Below are positions 25,275 to 34,131 of a DNA stretch of 64,000 bases, piece by piece. Position 1 is the stretch's first letter; each line of letters opens with the position of its first letter. The notes below the pieces were generated by a model. It had not been told where the DNA came from, did no database searches, and worked only from the letters and a program-made list of their open reading frames with translations. The DNA lies in NCBI RefSeq assembly GCF_050122995.1, contig NZ_JBNLIA010000004.1, positions 248,001-312,000 of the forward strand, in the 5' to 3' direction. Made by a program: the position numbers and the translations under genes. This DNA comes from Haloparvum alkalitolerans (GTDB lineage: Archaea; Halobacteriota; Halobacteria; Halobacteriales; Haloferacaceae).

Positions 25275-25622
25275 TCAGGCGTCGCCGTCGGCGAGCAGCT
25301 CCTCGGCGACCGTCGCGGCGTCGAGCAGGTCGGGGTCGACGGCAAGATCTGCGACCGCGGCGACGAACTCCGGCAGCGAGCGGTTGGCGTAGGTGACGAC
25401 GCGCACGTCCGGGTTCAGCTCCTTCGCGACCGGGATGCCGGTCGCCTCCTCCACGTCGGTCAGGACGAGCAGGTCGGCGTCCGCGATGCCCGCCTCCTCC
25501 AGCACGCTCGCGGAGACCTCGGCCTCGATGCGCGTCACGGCGGCGCCCTCGGCCTCGAGCGCGTCGCCGAGGCCGTGCTCGTCGGGGCCGGCGACGACGG
25601 CGCGGGTGGTGGCTCCCGCCAT
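25275..25622 (-). CDS. DUF7126-like protein downstream of guaA
   Basis: 115 aa with a flavodoxin/Rossmann-like alternating pattern: RAVVAGPDEHGLGDALEAEGAAVTRIE, ADLLVLTDVEEATGIPVAKELNPDVRVVTYA, LLDAATVAEELLA. It resembles the small haloarchaeal family labelled DUF7126, sometimes misnamed CTP synthetase. The ATG overlaps the guaA(B) stop by one base, so it is the last gene of the pyrG-guaA(B) run and may assist nucleotide synthesis; no catalytic residues are evident. Confidence 0.75.
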   Translation of the reverse strand: MAGATTRAVVAGPDEHGLGDALEAEGAAVTRIEAEVSASVLEEAGIADADLLVLTDVEEATGIPVAKELNPDVRVVTYANRSLPEFVAAVADLAVDPDLLDAATVAEELLADGDA

Positions 25623-26539
25623 CACTCGTACTCGATGGTCGCGGGCGGTTTGTGGGTCACGTCGTAGAGGACGCGCGCCACGTTGTCGTTCTCGCCGGTG
25701 ATCCGGCTCTGGATGCGCTGGAGCGTCGACCAGTCGATCTCCTGTGCGCGGGCGGTCATCCCGTCGCGGCTCTCGACGGAGCGCACCGCCACCACCCAGC
25801 CGTGGACGCGGTTGTCGCCCTTCACGCCGGTCGCCTTGCCGAGCACGGCCGCGAACGCCTGCCACGGCTCGTACTCCTCCAGCTCCTCCTCGACGACGTG
25901 GCACGCCTCGCGGGCCACCTCGGCCTTCTCGCGGGTCACCTCGCCGACGACGCGGACCGCGAGCCCCGGACCGGGGAACGGCATGCGCTCCGAGATTATC
26001 TCCTCGAGGCCGAGTTCGCGGGCGACCTCGCGGACCTCGTCCTTGTAGAGGTCGCGGACCGGCTCGACGATGGCCTCGAAGTCGACGACTTCGGGAAGCC
26101 CGCCGACGTTGTGGTGGGACTTGATGTTCCCCTCGGACTCGATGCGGTCGGGGTAGATGGTCCCCTGCACGAGCACGTCGGCGTCCACCTCGCGCGCCTC
26201 GCGCTCGAACTCCTTGATGAACTGGTCGCCGATGACCTTCCGCTTCTCCTCGGGGTCGGTGACGCCCTCCAGCCGGTCGAAGTAGCGGTCCGCGGCCTCG
26301 ACCACGCGCAGCGACTCCATGAAGGAGAACGTCTCGCGGATCTCCTCGGTCTCGCCCTTCCGCATCAGGCCCGTGTCCACGTACACCGGGGTGAGCTGGT
26401 CGCCGACCGCCTCGTAGGCGAGCGTCGCCGCGACCGAGGAGTCGACCCCGCCCGACAGCGCGATCACCGCGTTCGAGTCGCCGACCTGTTCGCGTATCTC
26501 TGCGACCGCCTCGTCGATGAATGCCTCCGCGTCAACCAT
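25622..26539 (-). CDS. guaAB: GMP synthase, ATP-pyrophosphatase subunit
   Basis: 305 aa. The PP-loop SGGVDSSVAATLA activates the C2 carbonyl of XMP by adenylation; ammonia from a separate glutaminase subunit completes GMP. The dimerisation domain at the C-terminus (RMPFPGPGLAVRVVGEVT, the GDNRVHGWVVAVRSVESRDGMTA block, and PPATIEYE) is complete. The absence of an N-terminal glutaminase domain is normal for archaea, where GuaAA is a separate protein; it is not in this window. Its ATG directly abuts the pyrG stop, and its stop overlaps the next gene. Confidence 0.95.
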   Translation of the reverse strand: MVDAEAFIDEAVAEIREQVGDSNAVIALSGGVDSSVAATLAYEAVGDQLTPVYVDTGLMRKGETEEIRETFSFMESLRVVEAADRYFDRLEGVTDPEEKRKVIGDQFIKEFEREAREVDADVLVQGTIYPDRIESEGNIKSHHNVGGLPEVVDFEAIVEPVRDLYKDEVREVARELGLEEIISERMPFPGPGLAVRVVGEVTREKAEVAREACHVVEEELEEYEPWQAFAAVLGKATGVKGDNRVHGWVVAVRSVESRDGMTARAQEIDWSTLQRIQSRITGENDNVARVLYDVTHKPPATIEYE

Positions 26540-28267
26540 TTATAGGGAAACCTCGTTGGGTGCGTCCGCTGATTCCGTCGTCGTGTCGTCCGCCGATTCG
26601 CTCGCCGCGCCGTCCGCGTCGTCCGCGCCGCCGTCGGCCGCGGCGTCCGCCAGGTCGAGCACCGCCTCGACGAACGCCACGAACGGGGGGCTCGCGCGGT
26701 CGGGCCGCGACCGGAACTCGGGGTGCGCCTGCGTGCCGAAGAAGAAGGGGTGGTCCTCGCGCTCGAGGATCTCCATCCGGTTGTCCGCGCGGCCGGAGAA
26801 GACCAGTCCCTCGGTCTCCAGGTCGTCGATGTACTCGGGGTTCACCTCGTAGCGGTGTCGGTGCCGCTCCGTACAGGAGTCGGCCTCGTACACCTCGTGG
26901 GCGAGCGTCCCCTCGTCGATGTCGGTCACGTGGGCGCCGAGCCGCATCGTGCCGCCCATGTCCTCGGTCTCGTACTGCTCCGGGAGGAGGTCGATGACGG
27001 GGTGCGGCGTCTCCTCGTCCAGCTCCGCGGAGTGGGCGCCCTCCATCCCGAGGACGTTGCGCGCGTGCTCGACCACGGAGAGCTGGAAGCCGAGACACAG
27101 CCCCAGCAGGGGAACGTCGTGCTCGCGGGCGTACCGGATCGCCTCGATCTTCCCCTCCGTGCCGCGGGAGCCGAACCCGCCGGGGACGACGATACCGTCC
27201 GCCTGTTGGAGGCGCTCGGTGTGTTTCTCCGCCATCTCGTCGGCGTCGACCCACAGCACGTTCACCTCGGTCTCGGTGTGGATGCCGGCGTGTTTCAGCG
27301 CCTCGTGGATCGACATGTACGCGTCCTCCAGCCCGTACTTGCCGACCAGCGCCACGTCGATCTCCGTCTCGCGGTCGCGGGTCACCAGCTCGCGCCACCG
27401 CGTGGACCGCTCCGCCTTCGGGAGCGCCTCGTCGGCGAGGTTCAGCCGTTCCATCACGTACTCGTCGAGCCCCTCGTCCTCGACGACCAGCGGGACGTGG
27501 TAGACGTCCTCCACGTCCGGGTTCGAGAAGACCGCCTCCGTCGGCACGTCACAGAACAGCGCGATCTTCTCTTTCACGTCCGGGTCCAGCTCGTCGTCCG
27601 CGCGCCCGACGAGGATGTCTGGCTGGAGGCCGATGCTCCGGAGCTCCTTGACGGAGTGTTGTGTGGGCTTGGTCTTCTGCTCGCCGTTTTGCGAGTAGGG
27701 AACGAGCGTGACGTGGGTGAAGAGCACGTCGCCCTCGTCCTCCTCGTGGGAGAACTGTCGGAGCGACTCGAGGAACGGCATCGACTCGATGTCCCCGACC
27801 GTTCCGCCGATCTCGACGATGCACACGTCGGAGCCCTCCGCGGCCTCGCGGATCCGACGCTTGATGTCGTCGGTGACGTGGGGGATGATCTGGACCGTCT
27901 TGCCCAGGTAGTCGCCGGCGCGCTCCCGCTCGATGACGTGTTGATAGGTCTTGCCCGTCGTGACGTTGTGGTCGGAGGTCATGTCGACGCCGAGGAACCG
28001 CTCGTAGTTCCCCAGGTCGAGGTCGACCTCGCCGCCGTCCTTCAGGACGTACACCTCGCCGTGTTCGTAGGGGTTCATCGTTCCGGCGTCGACGTTCAGG
28101 TAGGGGTCGATCTTGACCGCCGTCACGTCGAAGCCCGCGTTCTCGAGGAGTCGGCCGGTGCTGGCGGCGGTGATTCCCTTGCCGAGCCCGGACATGACAC
28201 CTCCGGTGACGAAAACGAACTTCCGACCCAGCGAGGGGTCGTACCCCGTATCGGGATCCGTCGGCAT
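26540..28267 (-). CDS. pyrG: CTP synthase
   Basis: 575 aa. Amidates UTP to CTP with glutamine and ATP. The synthase domain opens with FVFVTGGVMSGLGKGITAASTGRLL, with VKIDPYLNVDAGTMNPYEHGEVYV; the C-terminal glutamine amidotransferase domain has the oxyanion PGGFGSRG, nucleophile LCLGFQL (Cys) and the HPEFRSRP His/Glu. A low-complexity Ala/Asp tail of about 30 residues follows, a halophile feature. It heads a run with guaA(B) and the DUF7126-like gene, joining CTP and GMP synthesis. Confidence 0.96.
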   Translation of the reverse strand: MPTDPDTGYDPSLGRKFVFVTGGVMSGLGKGITAASTGRLLENAGFDVTAVKIDPYLNVDAGTMNPYEHGEVYVLKDGGEVDLDLGNYERFLGVDMTSDHNVTTGKTYQHVIERERAGDYLGKTVQIIPHVTDDIKRRIREAAEGSDVCIVEIGGTVGDIESMPFLESLRQFSHEEDEGDVLFTHVTLVPYSQNGEQKTKPTQHSVKELRSIGLQPDILVGRADDELDPDVKEKIALFCDVPTEAVFSNPDVEDVYHVPLVVEDEGLDEYVMERLNLADEALPKAERSTRWRELVTRDRETEIDVALVGKYGLEDAYMSIHEALKHAGIHTETEVNVLWVDADEMAEKHTERLQQADGIVVPGGFGSRGTEGKIEAIRYAREHDVPLLGLCLGFQLSVVEHARNVLGMEGAHSAELDEETPHPVIDLLPEQYETEDMGGTMRLGAHVTDIDEGTLAHEVYEADSCTERHRHRYEVNPEYIDDLETEGLVFSGRADNRMEILEREDHPFFFGTQAHPEFRSRPDRASPPFVAFVEAVLDLADAAADGGADDADGAASESADDTTTESADAPNEVSL

Positions 28268-28400
28268 ACCGAAGGTGTGCGAGCATCCTCCTAAACCGTT
28301 TCGGGAGCCCCCTCGTGTGCGGCCCGCTCACAGGGCCGCCGGCAGCCCCGCGGCGACGCGCCGGCGAAGGGGCGGTCGCCGGCCGCGACACGTCCGCCGG

Positions 28401-29411
28401 CTATCGGTCGGGACCGTCGAGTTCCAGCACGTCGTCGGGGCGGTCGCGCTCGAAGGCGAACCGGCCGGTCGACCGCGTCCGGAGCGTCACGGTCGCCACG
28501 CGGAGGACGTACGCCGACAGCAGCATGAACGGCGCCATCGAGACCGTGGTGACGACGGTCGTCGCCGTATGGGTGTCCGGGAAATCGCCGGTGTGGAGCA
28601 GCACGAACGACACCAGCAGGATCGTCGGGAGCGAGACGTAGATCAGGTGTTTCGACAGCGCCGCGAACTCCTGGCTGAAGTAGAGCGTCTTGAAGTACTC
28701 GCGGGTGGCCGCGAAGTGGCGCAACAGCGCGAGCAGGTCGTCGACCGTCTCGTCGGCCTCCGGCGGGAGCACCTCCTCGTGTTCGGCGCGTAGCTGCCGC
28801 AGCTGGTTGGTCAGGAGGACCTGATCGTAATCGAGGGTCGCCAGCACCAGCGAGACGGTGTCGTCCCGTCCCTCGAGCCGAGACTCCAGGTCGTAGGTTT
28901 GCTCGGCCATCTCGCGGAGGTACTCCTCGACGTTCGCCTGGAGGTCGGCGTCCGCCTCGGCCACGTCGTCCGCGAGCTCGCCCGTCTTCGACGCGACCGC
29001 GTCGACCAGCACGATGAGGTAGTTCGTCGGGTCCGCGGGCGTCACCGTCACGCCCGCCGCGTTCTCGATCTCCCGGCGGAGGCTGCCGACCTCCTCGATC
29101 CGGTCGAGCTGCTGGCCGAGGGGGCCTTGCTCCTGGGTCACGAACAGCGAGGAGGTCGAGACCACGATCGAAACGAGCAGGAACACCCCGCCGAGGATCG
29201 AGCGGAGCAGTCCCTGGACGCGATGGCCCGACTCCAGCCCGTCCGACCCGGTCGGGACCGCGTGTGCCGCGGGGTCGAGCACGAGATAGACGCCAACCAG
29301 CAGCGCCGCGGTCACGAGCAGCCGGTCGGCCTCCAGCAGTACCCAGTTCTGCAACCCCCGGAGTCGGCTTCGAACCCCGTCGCCCCGCCTGGGGACGCCC
29401 GCATCGCTCAT
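28401..29411 (-). CDS. Membrane protein with soluble helical domain, unknown function
   Basis: 336 aa. Two membrane helices near the N-terminus (LLVTAALLVGVYLVL; ILGGVFLLVSIVVSTSSLFVT), a long, largely helical soluble region (residues about 95-245, with EYLREMAEQTYDLESRL and LRQLRAEHEEVLPPEADETVDDLLALLRHF), then two further helices (LPTILLVSFVLLHTG; FMLLSAYVLRVATVTL). It looks like a haloarchaeal family of 4-TM proteins; I cannot name it. ATG 29411 is chosen over an upstream in-frame start because family-like residues begin there. It stands alone between pyrG and the large inverted repeat. Confidence 0.7.
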   Translation of the reverse strand: MSDAGVPRRGDGVRSRLRGLQNWVLLEADRLLVTAALLVGVYLVLDPAAHAVPTGSDGLESGHRVQGLLRSILGGVFLLVSIVVSTSSLFVTQEQGPLGQQLDRIEEVGSLRREIENAAGVTVTPADPTNYLIVLVDAVASKTGELADDVAEADADLQANVEEYLREMAEQTYDLESRLEGRDDTVSLVLATLDYDQVLLTNQLRQLRAEHEEVLPPEADETVDDLLALLRHFAATREYFKTLYFSQEFAALSKHLIYVSLPTILLVSFVLLHTGDFPDTHTATTVVTTVSMAPFMLLSAYVLRVATVTLRTRSTGRFAFERDRPDDVLELDGPDR

Positions 29412-29560
29412 ACCCTGATCCCTCGGTCCTGCATCTGCCCCGGCTTCGAGCGCCCTCCTCAAAGGTCCTCGGAGACAGGTCGCGGCGGCGTGTCAGGAAC
29501 CCGGCGCTCCGGTCGACCCGCCCGCGACCGATCCGCGACCGTGCATGCCCCCGCAACGAA
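29412..29560. other. Upstream region of the 4-TM protein gene
   Basis: 149 bp of GC-rich DNA with no gene. With the inverted repeat and the surE promoter it makes up a 535-bp gene-free stretch. I see no clear TATA box. Confidence 0.4.
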
Positions 29561-29882
29561 CCGATACTTAGTGTTGCAGACCGATTCAGAAACCTCGCTT
29601 TTTCTGAAACTCGCGGCGGTGCGGTGCGGTCGCGGAGCGGTGCGGTTGCGGTGCTGTGCTGTCGGCGCGCGCCGCGGCGACCCTGCGTCGCCGCGACCGC
29701 GCGAGGGAGGCGGCGGCGCGGCCGCCTGCTGTGCGTTGTGGTTCCGCGGCCGCGCCGCCGCCTCCCTCGCGCGGTCGCGGCGACACGCTCCGCGGTCGCC
29801 GCGGCGCGCGCTGACCGCACAGCACCGCCGCGAGTTTCAGAAATGTGGGAGTTCTGGGTCGGTCTGTAACACGCAGTATCGG
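29561..29882. repeat. Large inverted repeat (about 320 bp, arms of about 140-165 bp)
   Basis: Left arm 29561-29725 and right arm 29746-29882 are near reverse complements around a 20-bp loop. The match starts at the outer ends (CCGATACT left, AGTATCGG right), includes CTGAAACTCGCGGCGGTG near both ends, and goes through to GCGGCCGC at the centre; the left arm has about 28 extra bases. Positions 29761-29811 match 42017-42067 exactly as reverse complement (51 of 51). A transcript would fold into a very stable hairpin. No coding potential beyond shadows. Confidence 0.85.
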
Positions 29883-29946
29883 CATCCCGGAAACGGGGGA
29901 AGACGGTACCGGCGGCGTTTTCCCCTCGTCCGCACTACGGTCGCGC

Positions 29947-30795
29947 ATGACCGACATCCTCCTCACCAACGACGACGGCATCGACGCGCTCGGGCTCCGC
30001 GCGCTCTACGAGGCGCTCGCGGACGAGCACGACGTGACCGTCGTCGCGCCGGCGACCAACCAGTCGGGGGTCGGCGGCGAGCGCTCCTGGTGGGACACGA
30101 CCATCACTTACGAGGAGCACAAACTCGGCTACGCCGTCGAGGGGACGCCCGCGGACTGCGTCGCGGTCGCGTCCGTCGCGCTGGAGTTGGACCCGGATCT
30201 GGTAGTCGCGGGCTGTAACCACGGGCCGAACATCGGCGCGCACATCATCGTCCAGTCCGGGACCGTCGGCGCGGCGATGGAGGCGGCGTTCCTCGACGTC
30301 CCCGCGGTCGCGGTCTCGATGTACGACCGCGGGAACCTCCCCATCTCGCCGACGCCGGACGCCGAGGACTTCGCGCTCGCCGGCGAGGTGACCGCCGACC
30401 TCGTCGCGCGCTTCGAGCGCGACGGCCTCCCGCTCGGCGCCGAGCTCCTCAACGTCAACGTCCCGAGCGCGGACGACGAGGCGGCCGCGGACCCGACCTA
30501 CCGCGTCACCGAGCCCGCGCGCGGCTTCGACGTGATGGAGTTCCACCCCGGCGACGACGAACCCGCGGAGGGCGGCTTCGCGGAGCGGCGCGGCGAGGCG
30601 GGGATGGAGCTCCGCGACCGCTTCTGGCGCGAGTTCCTCAGCGGCGAGGTAACCGACGACCTCGGCTCCGACCGCCGCGCGACCGTCGACGGCGAGGTGA
30701 GCGTCTCGCCGCTTTCGGCCTCCCACTCCGCGCTGGAGAACGGCCGCGGCGAGAAGGCCGGCGCGGAACTCGACCTCGGCCGCGCCGAGCAGTAG
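29947..30795 (+). CDS. surE: 5'/3'-nucleotidase SurE
   Basis: 282 aa from ATG 29947. The SurE signature ILLTNDDGIDALGLRALYEAL carries the metal-binding Asn-Asp-Asp; NQSGVGG and VAGCNHGPNIG complete the active site. SurE removes phosphate from nucleoside monophosphates and polyphosphate in stress or stationary phase. The protein is about 30 residues longer than bacterial SurE owing to an Asp/Glu-rich C-terminal half. The upstream open frame (from 29845) lies in the inverted repeat and is not part of it. Confidence 0.94.
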   Translation: MTDILLTNDDGIDALGLRALYEALADEHDVTVVAPATNQSGVGGERSWWDTTITYEEHKLGYAVEGTPADCVAVASVALELDPDLVVAGCNHGPNIGAHIIVQSGTVGAAMEAAFLDVPAVAVSMYDRGNLPISPTPDAEDFALAGEVTADLVARFERDGLPLGAELLNVNVPSADDEAAADPTYRVTEPARGFDVMEFHPGDDEPAEGGFAERRGEAGMELRDRFWREFLSGEVTDDLGSDRRATVDGEVSVSPLSASHSALENGRGEKAGAELDLGRAEQ

Positions 30796-30830
30796 CGCCG
30801 CGCCGGCGGCGGCAACTACCGCCCGGTTAC

Positions 30831-31898
30831 CTATCCCGAGAAGTCGGTGACGACCTCGACGCCGGCGGTGCCGTAGTCGTCCATCGCGGCCAGCCGGTCC
30901 GAGACCTCCGAGAGCGCGACCTCCCGCGTCACCAGCGTGCCGGGGTCGAGGTCGGCCGCCTCCACGAGGTCGAACAGGCGCCCGTAGTCGGTCGGCGGCA
31001 TCCCCCGGGAGCCGACGAAGTCGATCTCCCAGCGCGTCATCCAGTCCGTCGGGAGCGACACCTCGCCCTGCTCGGCGTCCGTCGTGAGACCCACCTGCAC
31101 GTGGGTGCCGCGGGGCTCCAGACACCGCACCGAGTTGCGACACGTCTCCGCGACGCCGAGCGCGTCCATCGAGACCGCGGCGCCGCCCCCGGTCGTGCTC
31201 CCGACCGCGTCGACGACGGCGTCCGTTCGGGCGGCGTTGACGGTCGCGTCGGCGCCCAGATCGACCGCCCGGTCCAGCGCGTCGTCGTCGAGGTCTACGG
31301 CCACGACCCGCGCGCCGAGTGCGCTCCCGATCTGGACCGCCGAGAGCCCGACGCCCCCGCAGCCGTGTACCGCGAGCCACTCGCCGCCGGAGAGCCCCGC
31401 GCGGTCGGCCAGCGCGTGGTAGGCGGTCATGTAGCGACAGCCGAGCGCCGCGGCGTCCCGCGGTGACAGAAACCCCGGGAGTTCGACGGCGTTGTAGTCG
31501 GCGTTCGGTACGCGGACGTACTCCGCGAACGCGCCGGGCGCGGCCGCCTCGAACCCGAGCGCCGCGCCGTCGGCACAGACGTTGCCGTGGCCGGTCCGGC
31601 AGGCCGGACAGGTACCGTCGCCGAGCGAGAACGGGACGACCACGCGGTCGCCCTCGCGAACGCGCTCGACGTTCGCGCCCGTCTCCAGGACGGTCCCCGC
31701 CGGCTCGTGCCCGAGCGTCAGCCCGAGCGGGACCCGGTCGTCGGCCCACTCGCCGTGGCCCTTCCAGGCGTGCCAGTCGCTCCGGCAGACCCCGCACGCC
31801 TCCACCTCCACGACGGCGCCGTCCGGTCCCGGCTCCGGGTCCGGCACCTCGCGCACGTCGAGCGGTTCCCCGTACGCCTCCAGCACGGCTGCGCGCAT
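30831..31898 (-). CDS. Zinc-dependent alcohol dehydrogenase
   Basis: 355 aa medium-chain dehydrogenase. Catalytic zinc ligands Cys35 (with CGVCRSDWH) and His64-Glu65 in LTLGHEPAG; NAD(P) site GCGGVGLSAVQIGSALGARVVAVDLDD, with Asp after the second strand favouring NAD. The structural zinc loop reads DGTCPACRTGHGNVC, so the first of four ligands is Asp94 rather than Cys, much as a Glu replaces that Cys in Sulfolobus alcohol dehydrogenase. The substrate is an unknown primary or secondary alcohol. It converges with surE, with 35 bp between stops. Confidence 0.92.
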   Translation of the reverse strand: MRAAVLEAYGEPLDVREVPDPEPGPDGAVVEVEACGVCRSDWHAWKGHGEWADDRVPLGLTLGHEPAGTVLETGANVERVREGDRVVVPFSLGDGTCPACRTGHGNVCADGAALGFEAAAPGAFAEYVRVPNADYNAVELPGFLSPRDAAALGCRYMTAYHALADRAGLSGGEWLAVHGCGGVGLSAVQIGSALGARVVAVDLDDDALDRAVDLGADATVNAARTDAVVDAVGSTTGGGAAVSMDALGVAETCRNSVRCLEPRGTHVQVGLTTDAEQGEVSLPTDWMTRWEIDFVGSRGMPPTDYGRLFDLVEAADLDPGTLVTREVALSEVSDRLAAMDDYGTAGVEVVTDFSG

Positions 31899-32018
31899 GG
31901 TCGCCGTGTCGGTCGGCGGGTGCTTAAAACGCGTGCGGCGGCTGCCCCGGCCGGTTGCGCCGATCGGTCGGGCCTCGCCGATCGGTCGGACCTCGCCGAC
32001 CGATTGCGCCGGCCGCGG

Positions 32019-33521
32019 TCAGACGAAGTCGCCGAGCCCGGACTGGCCGTCGTCGCTGTCGGCGTCGTCGGCGTCGTCCGTCGCGTCCGAACTCCCGTCC
32101 GCTCCCGCGTCGTCGTCCGCCGCGGTCGGCGCCGCGGCGTCCCGCTCGTCGCCGCCGGCCTCCTCGTCCGCTCCCGCATCGTCGCTCTCCCGCGTCGGAA
32201 CGCCTGCGAAGGCGCCCTCGGCGTGCTCCTCCATCGCCTCCTCGCGTCGGGCCTGCGCTTCCTCGACGATGCCCTGAACCTTGTTGGTCGACTCGCCGGA
32301 GCCGGTGACGAACGCCACCTCCGCCTCGTCCATGTCGTAGGCGGCCGCCATCCGGATCGTGAGCTCCTTCGGCTTGCAGTGGTGGGTCATCGTCGCGAGG
32401 AAGGGGAGGACGCGGCGGCGCGCGATGTCCATGCTGCACCCCTCCGCGGCGGCGACCTTCCTGACCACCTCGTCGGCGGTCTTGTCCGAGGAGGGCCAGA
32501 ACTGCGGCCGGCCCCAGCGCGTCCAGCCGCCCTTCTCGCCGTCGCGGGCGGCCGCGACGCCCGCGGCCGCGTTGTCCGTCGCGTAGCGCCAGTAGGAGTA
32601 GTTCTGCGAGGCGCGGACGCGGCCGAGCCACACGTCGGCGTTCGCGAGGAAGTCGTACGCGCGCGTGGCCTCGTCGGCGTCGTACACCGTCAGCATGTTG
32701 TCCTCGACCCACTTCGTGAGGTCGTCGGGCGTCTCGTCGACGCTGTACGCGGACTGGAGCGCCTCCTCGGCGCCCTGCTCTTTGAGGACCGCGTCGAGGA
32801 ACGGGAAGATGCCCATCGACGAGTCGCGGTCGCCGGTCACCACGTCGTCGAGGGTGACCGCGTCCCGCCCCTCCGCGATGGCCTGCAGGTCGTTGACCGC
32901 GCCGCGGAGGTCCCCCTTGTTGCGCTCCGCGATGCGCTGGAGCGCGTCGGACTCGAACTCGATCTCCTCGCGTCGGCAGATGTCGCGGAGGACGGGCACG
33001 ATGGAGCGCGCGCCCACGTCCCGGAACTCGATCTCCTGACAGGCGTTGCGGAGCCCGCGGGACATGTCGTAGTAGTCGTTAGCGATGAGCACGATCGGCT
33101 GGCCCGACTCCTTGACCAGTTTCGTGATCGCGGACTTGCCGCCGCGGTCGTAGTTGCCGTGGATGTTGTCGGCCTCGTCGAGGATGACGAGTTGGCGGCT
33201 CTCGGTGTCGCCCCCGGCAGCGCCGCCGCCCGCGGCCGACCCCGCGAGCGTGGCGTTGCGCGCCGCCCGCCCCGCGAACTGCTCGATCACGTCGCCCGTG
33301 CGCTTGTCGGAGGCGTTCAACTCCAATGTCTCCCAGCCCATGTCGCTGGCGAGCGCGTGGGCCGCGCTCGTCTTCCCGACGCCGGGACTGCCGTGGAGCA
33401 CCACCGCCTCGCGGTGGTCGTCCCACGTGTCGGCCCACTCCTGGAGCTTCTTCGCGGCCTTGTCGTTGCCGCGGAGCTCCGAGAGGGTGCTCGGCCGGTA
33501 GCGCTCCGTCCAATCAGCCAT
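32019..33521 (-). CDS. rfcL: Replication factor C large subunit
   Basis: 500 aa from ATG 33521. Clamp loader subunit that, with RfcS, opens PCNA and loads it on primed DNA. Walker A VLHGSPGVGKTSAAHAL, Walker B LVILDEADNIHGNYDRGG, then sensor and lid domains. A Gly/Ala-rich insert (about residues 93-103) interrupts the ATPase domain. The last 75 residues are an acidic low-complexity tail ending in QSGLGDFV, a match to the PCNA-interacting (PIP) box QxxLxxFF-type. Confidence 0.95.
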   Translation of the reverse strand: MADWTERYRPSTLSELRGNDKAAKKLQEWADTWDDHREAVVLHGSPGVGKTSAAHALASDMGWETLELNASDKRTGDVIEQFAGRAARNATLAGSAAGGGAAGGDTESRQLVILDEADNIHGNYDRGGKSAITKLVKESGQPIVLIANDYYDMSRGLRNACQEIEFRDVGARSIVPVLRDICRREEIEFESDALQRIAERNKGDLRGAVNDLQAIAEGRDAVTLDDVVTGDRDSSMGIFPFLDAVLKEQGAEEALQSAYSVDETPDDLTKWVEDNMLTVYDADEATRAYDFLANADVWLGRVRASQNYSYWRYATDNAAAGVAAARDGEKGGWTRWGRPQFWPSSDKTADEVVRKVAAAEGCSMDIARRRVLPFLATMTHHCKPKELTIRMAAAYDMDEAEVAFVTGSGESTNKVQGIVEEAQARREEAMEEHAEGAFAGVPTRESDDAGADEEAGGDERDAAAPTAADDDAGADGSSDATDDADDADSDDGQSGLGDFV

Positions 33522-33586
33522 TACCGGGGGAAGGTGCGAACGGCGTTTAGTGGTTGCGGAGCGGTGCGGGAGCGGAACTGCCCCCG

Positions 33587-33991
33587 TCAGTACTCGTACA
33601 GCGAGACCACGAACGGGAGCTTGTTGTACATCAGCACCGCGACCGGAAGCCCGACGACACTGAGCGTGAACAGGTACGCGACCGACATCCAGACGCCGCT
33701 GGCCCACCAGCCGACGAAGACGAAGTAGACGGCGCGGACGGCGAGGCCGTACGGCTGCTCGCCGCCCCTACCCTCGGCGTCGACGAGGTCCCGCTCCTTG
33801 AGCGAGAGGACCTTCGGCACCGCGTTGATCATCTTGATCCCGAGCGGGATGCCGACGACCGTCACGTTCAGAAACCACGCCACGCCGAGCCAGATCCCGG
33901 TCGCCCACCAGCCGACGAACACGAACCAGACCGCCCTGACGACGAGCGACCGCTCGGCGTCGCCGCCGTTCGGTCGCGACTTGTCGTTCAT
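33587..33991 (-). CDS. YccF-domain membrane protein with two tandem repeats
   Basis: 134 aa from ATG 33991. Two copies of the YccF unit: VRAVWFVFVGWWATGIWLGVAWFLNVTVVGIPLGIKMIN and VRAVYFVFVGWWASGVWMSVAYLFTLSVVGLPVAVLMYN. Each is a re-entrant or paired helix with the FVGWW and VVGxPxxxxM motifs. The family is of unknown function, often found as two units fused. ACATAAATACT at 34017-34027 (TATTTATGT on the coding strand) is a good TATA box about 30 nt upstream. Confidence 0.85.
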   Translation of the reverse strand: MNDKSRPNGGDAERSLVVRAVWFVFVGWWATGIWLGVAWFLNVTVVGIPLGIKMINAVPKVLSLKERDLVDAEGRGGEQPYGLAVRAVYFVFVGWWASGVWMSVAYLFTLSVVGLPVAVLMYNKLPFVVSLYEY

Positions 33992-34100
33992 AGCCGAGTC
34001 GTACGTACCGAACGAAACATAAATACTCACTGACACTGGGCCGGGAGCGAAGCCCGTCGAGCCCCGTCACACCCGGTTCGACGCCCCCGGATCGCCACCC

Positions 34101-34108
34101 GATTTATG
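34101..34108 (+). promoter_or_regulatory. TATA box of DoxX-like gene
   Basis: GATTTATG centred about 27 nt before ATG 34132, giving a leaderless transcript. The divergent YccF gene uses a separate TATA box about 80 bp to the left. Confidence 0.6.
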
Positions 34109-34131
34109 CGGCGAGCGCCCGAACGACGCCC

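Noticed and set aside
29577..29860. Open frames across the large inverted repeat (both strands)
   Set aside because: They are Arg/Pro/Ala-rich translations of GC-rich palindromic DNA, with no start signals and no resemblance to proteins.
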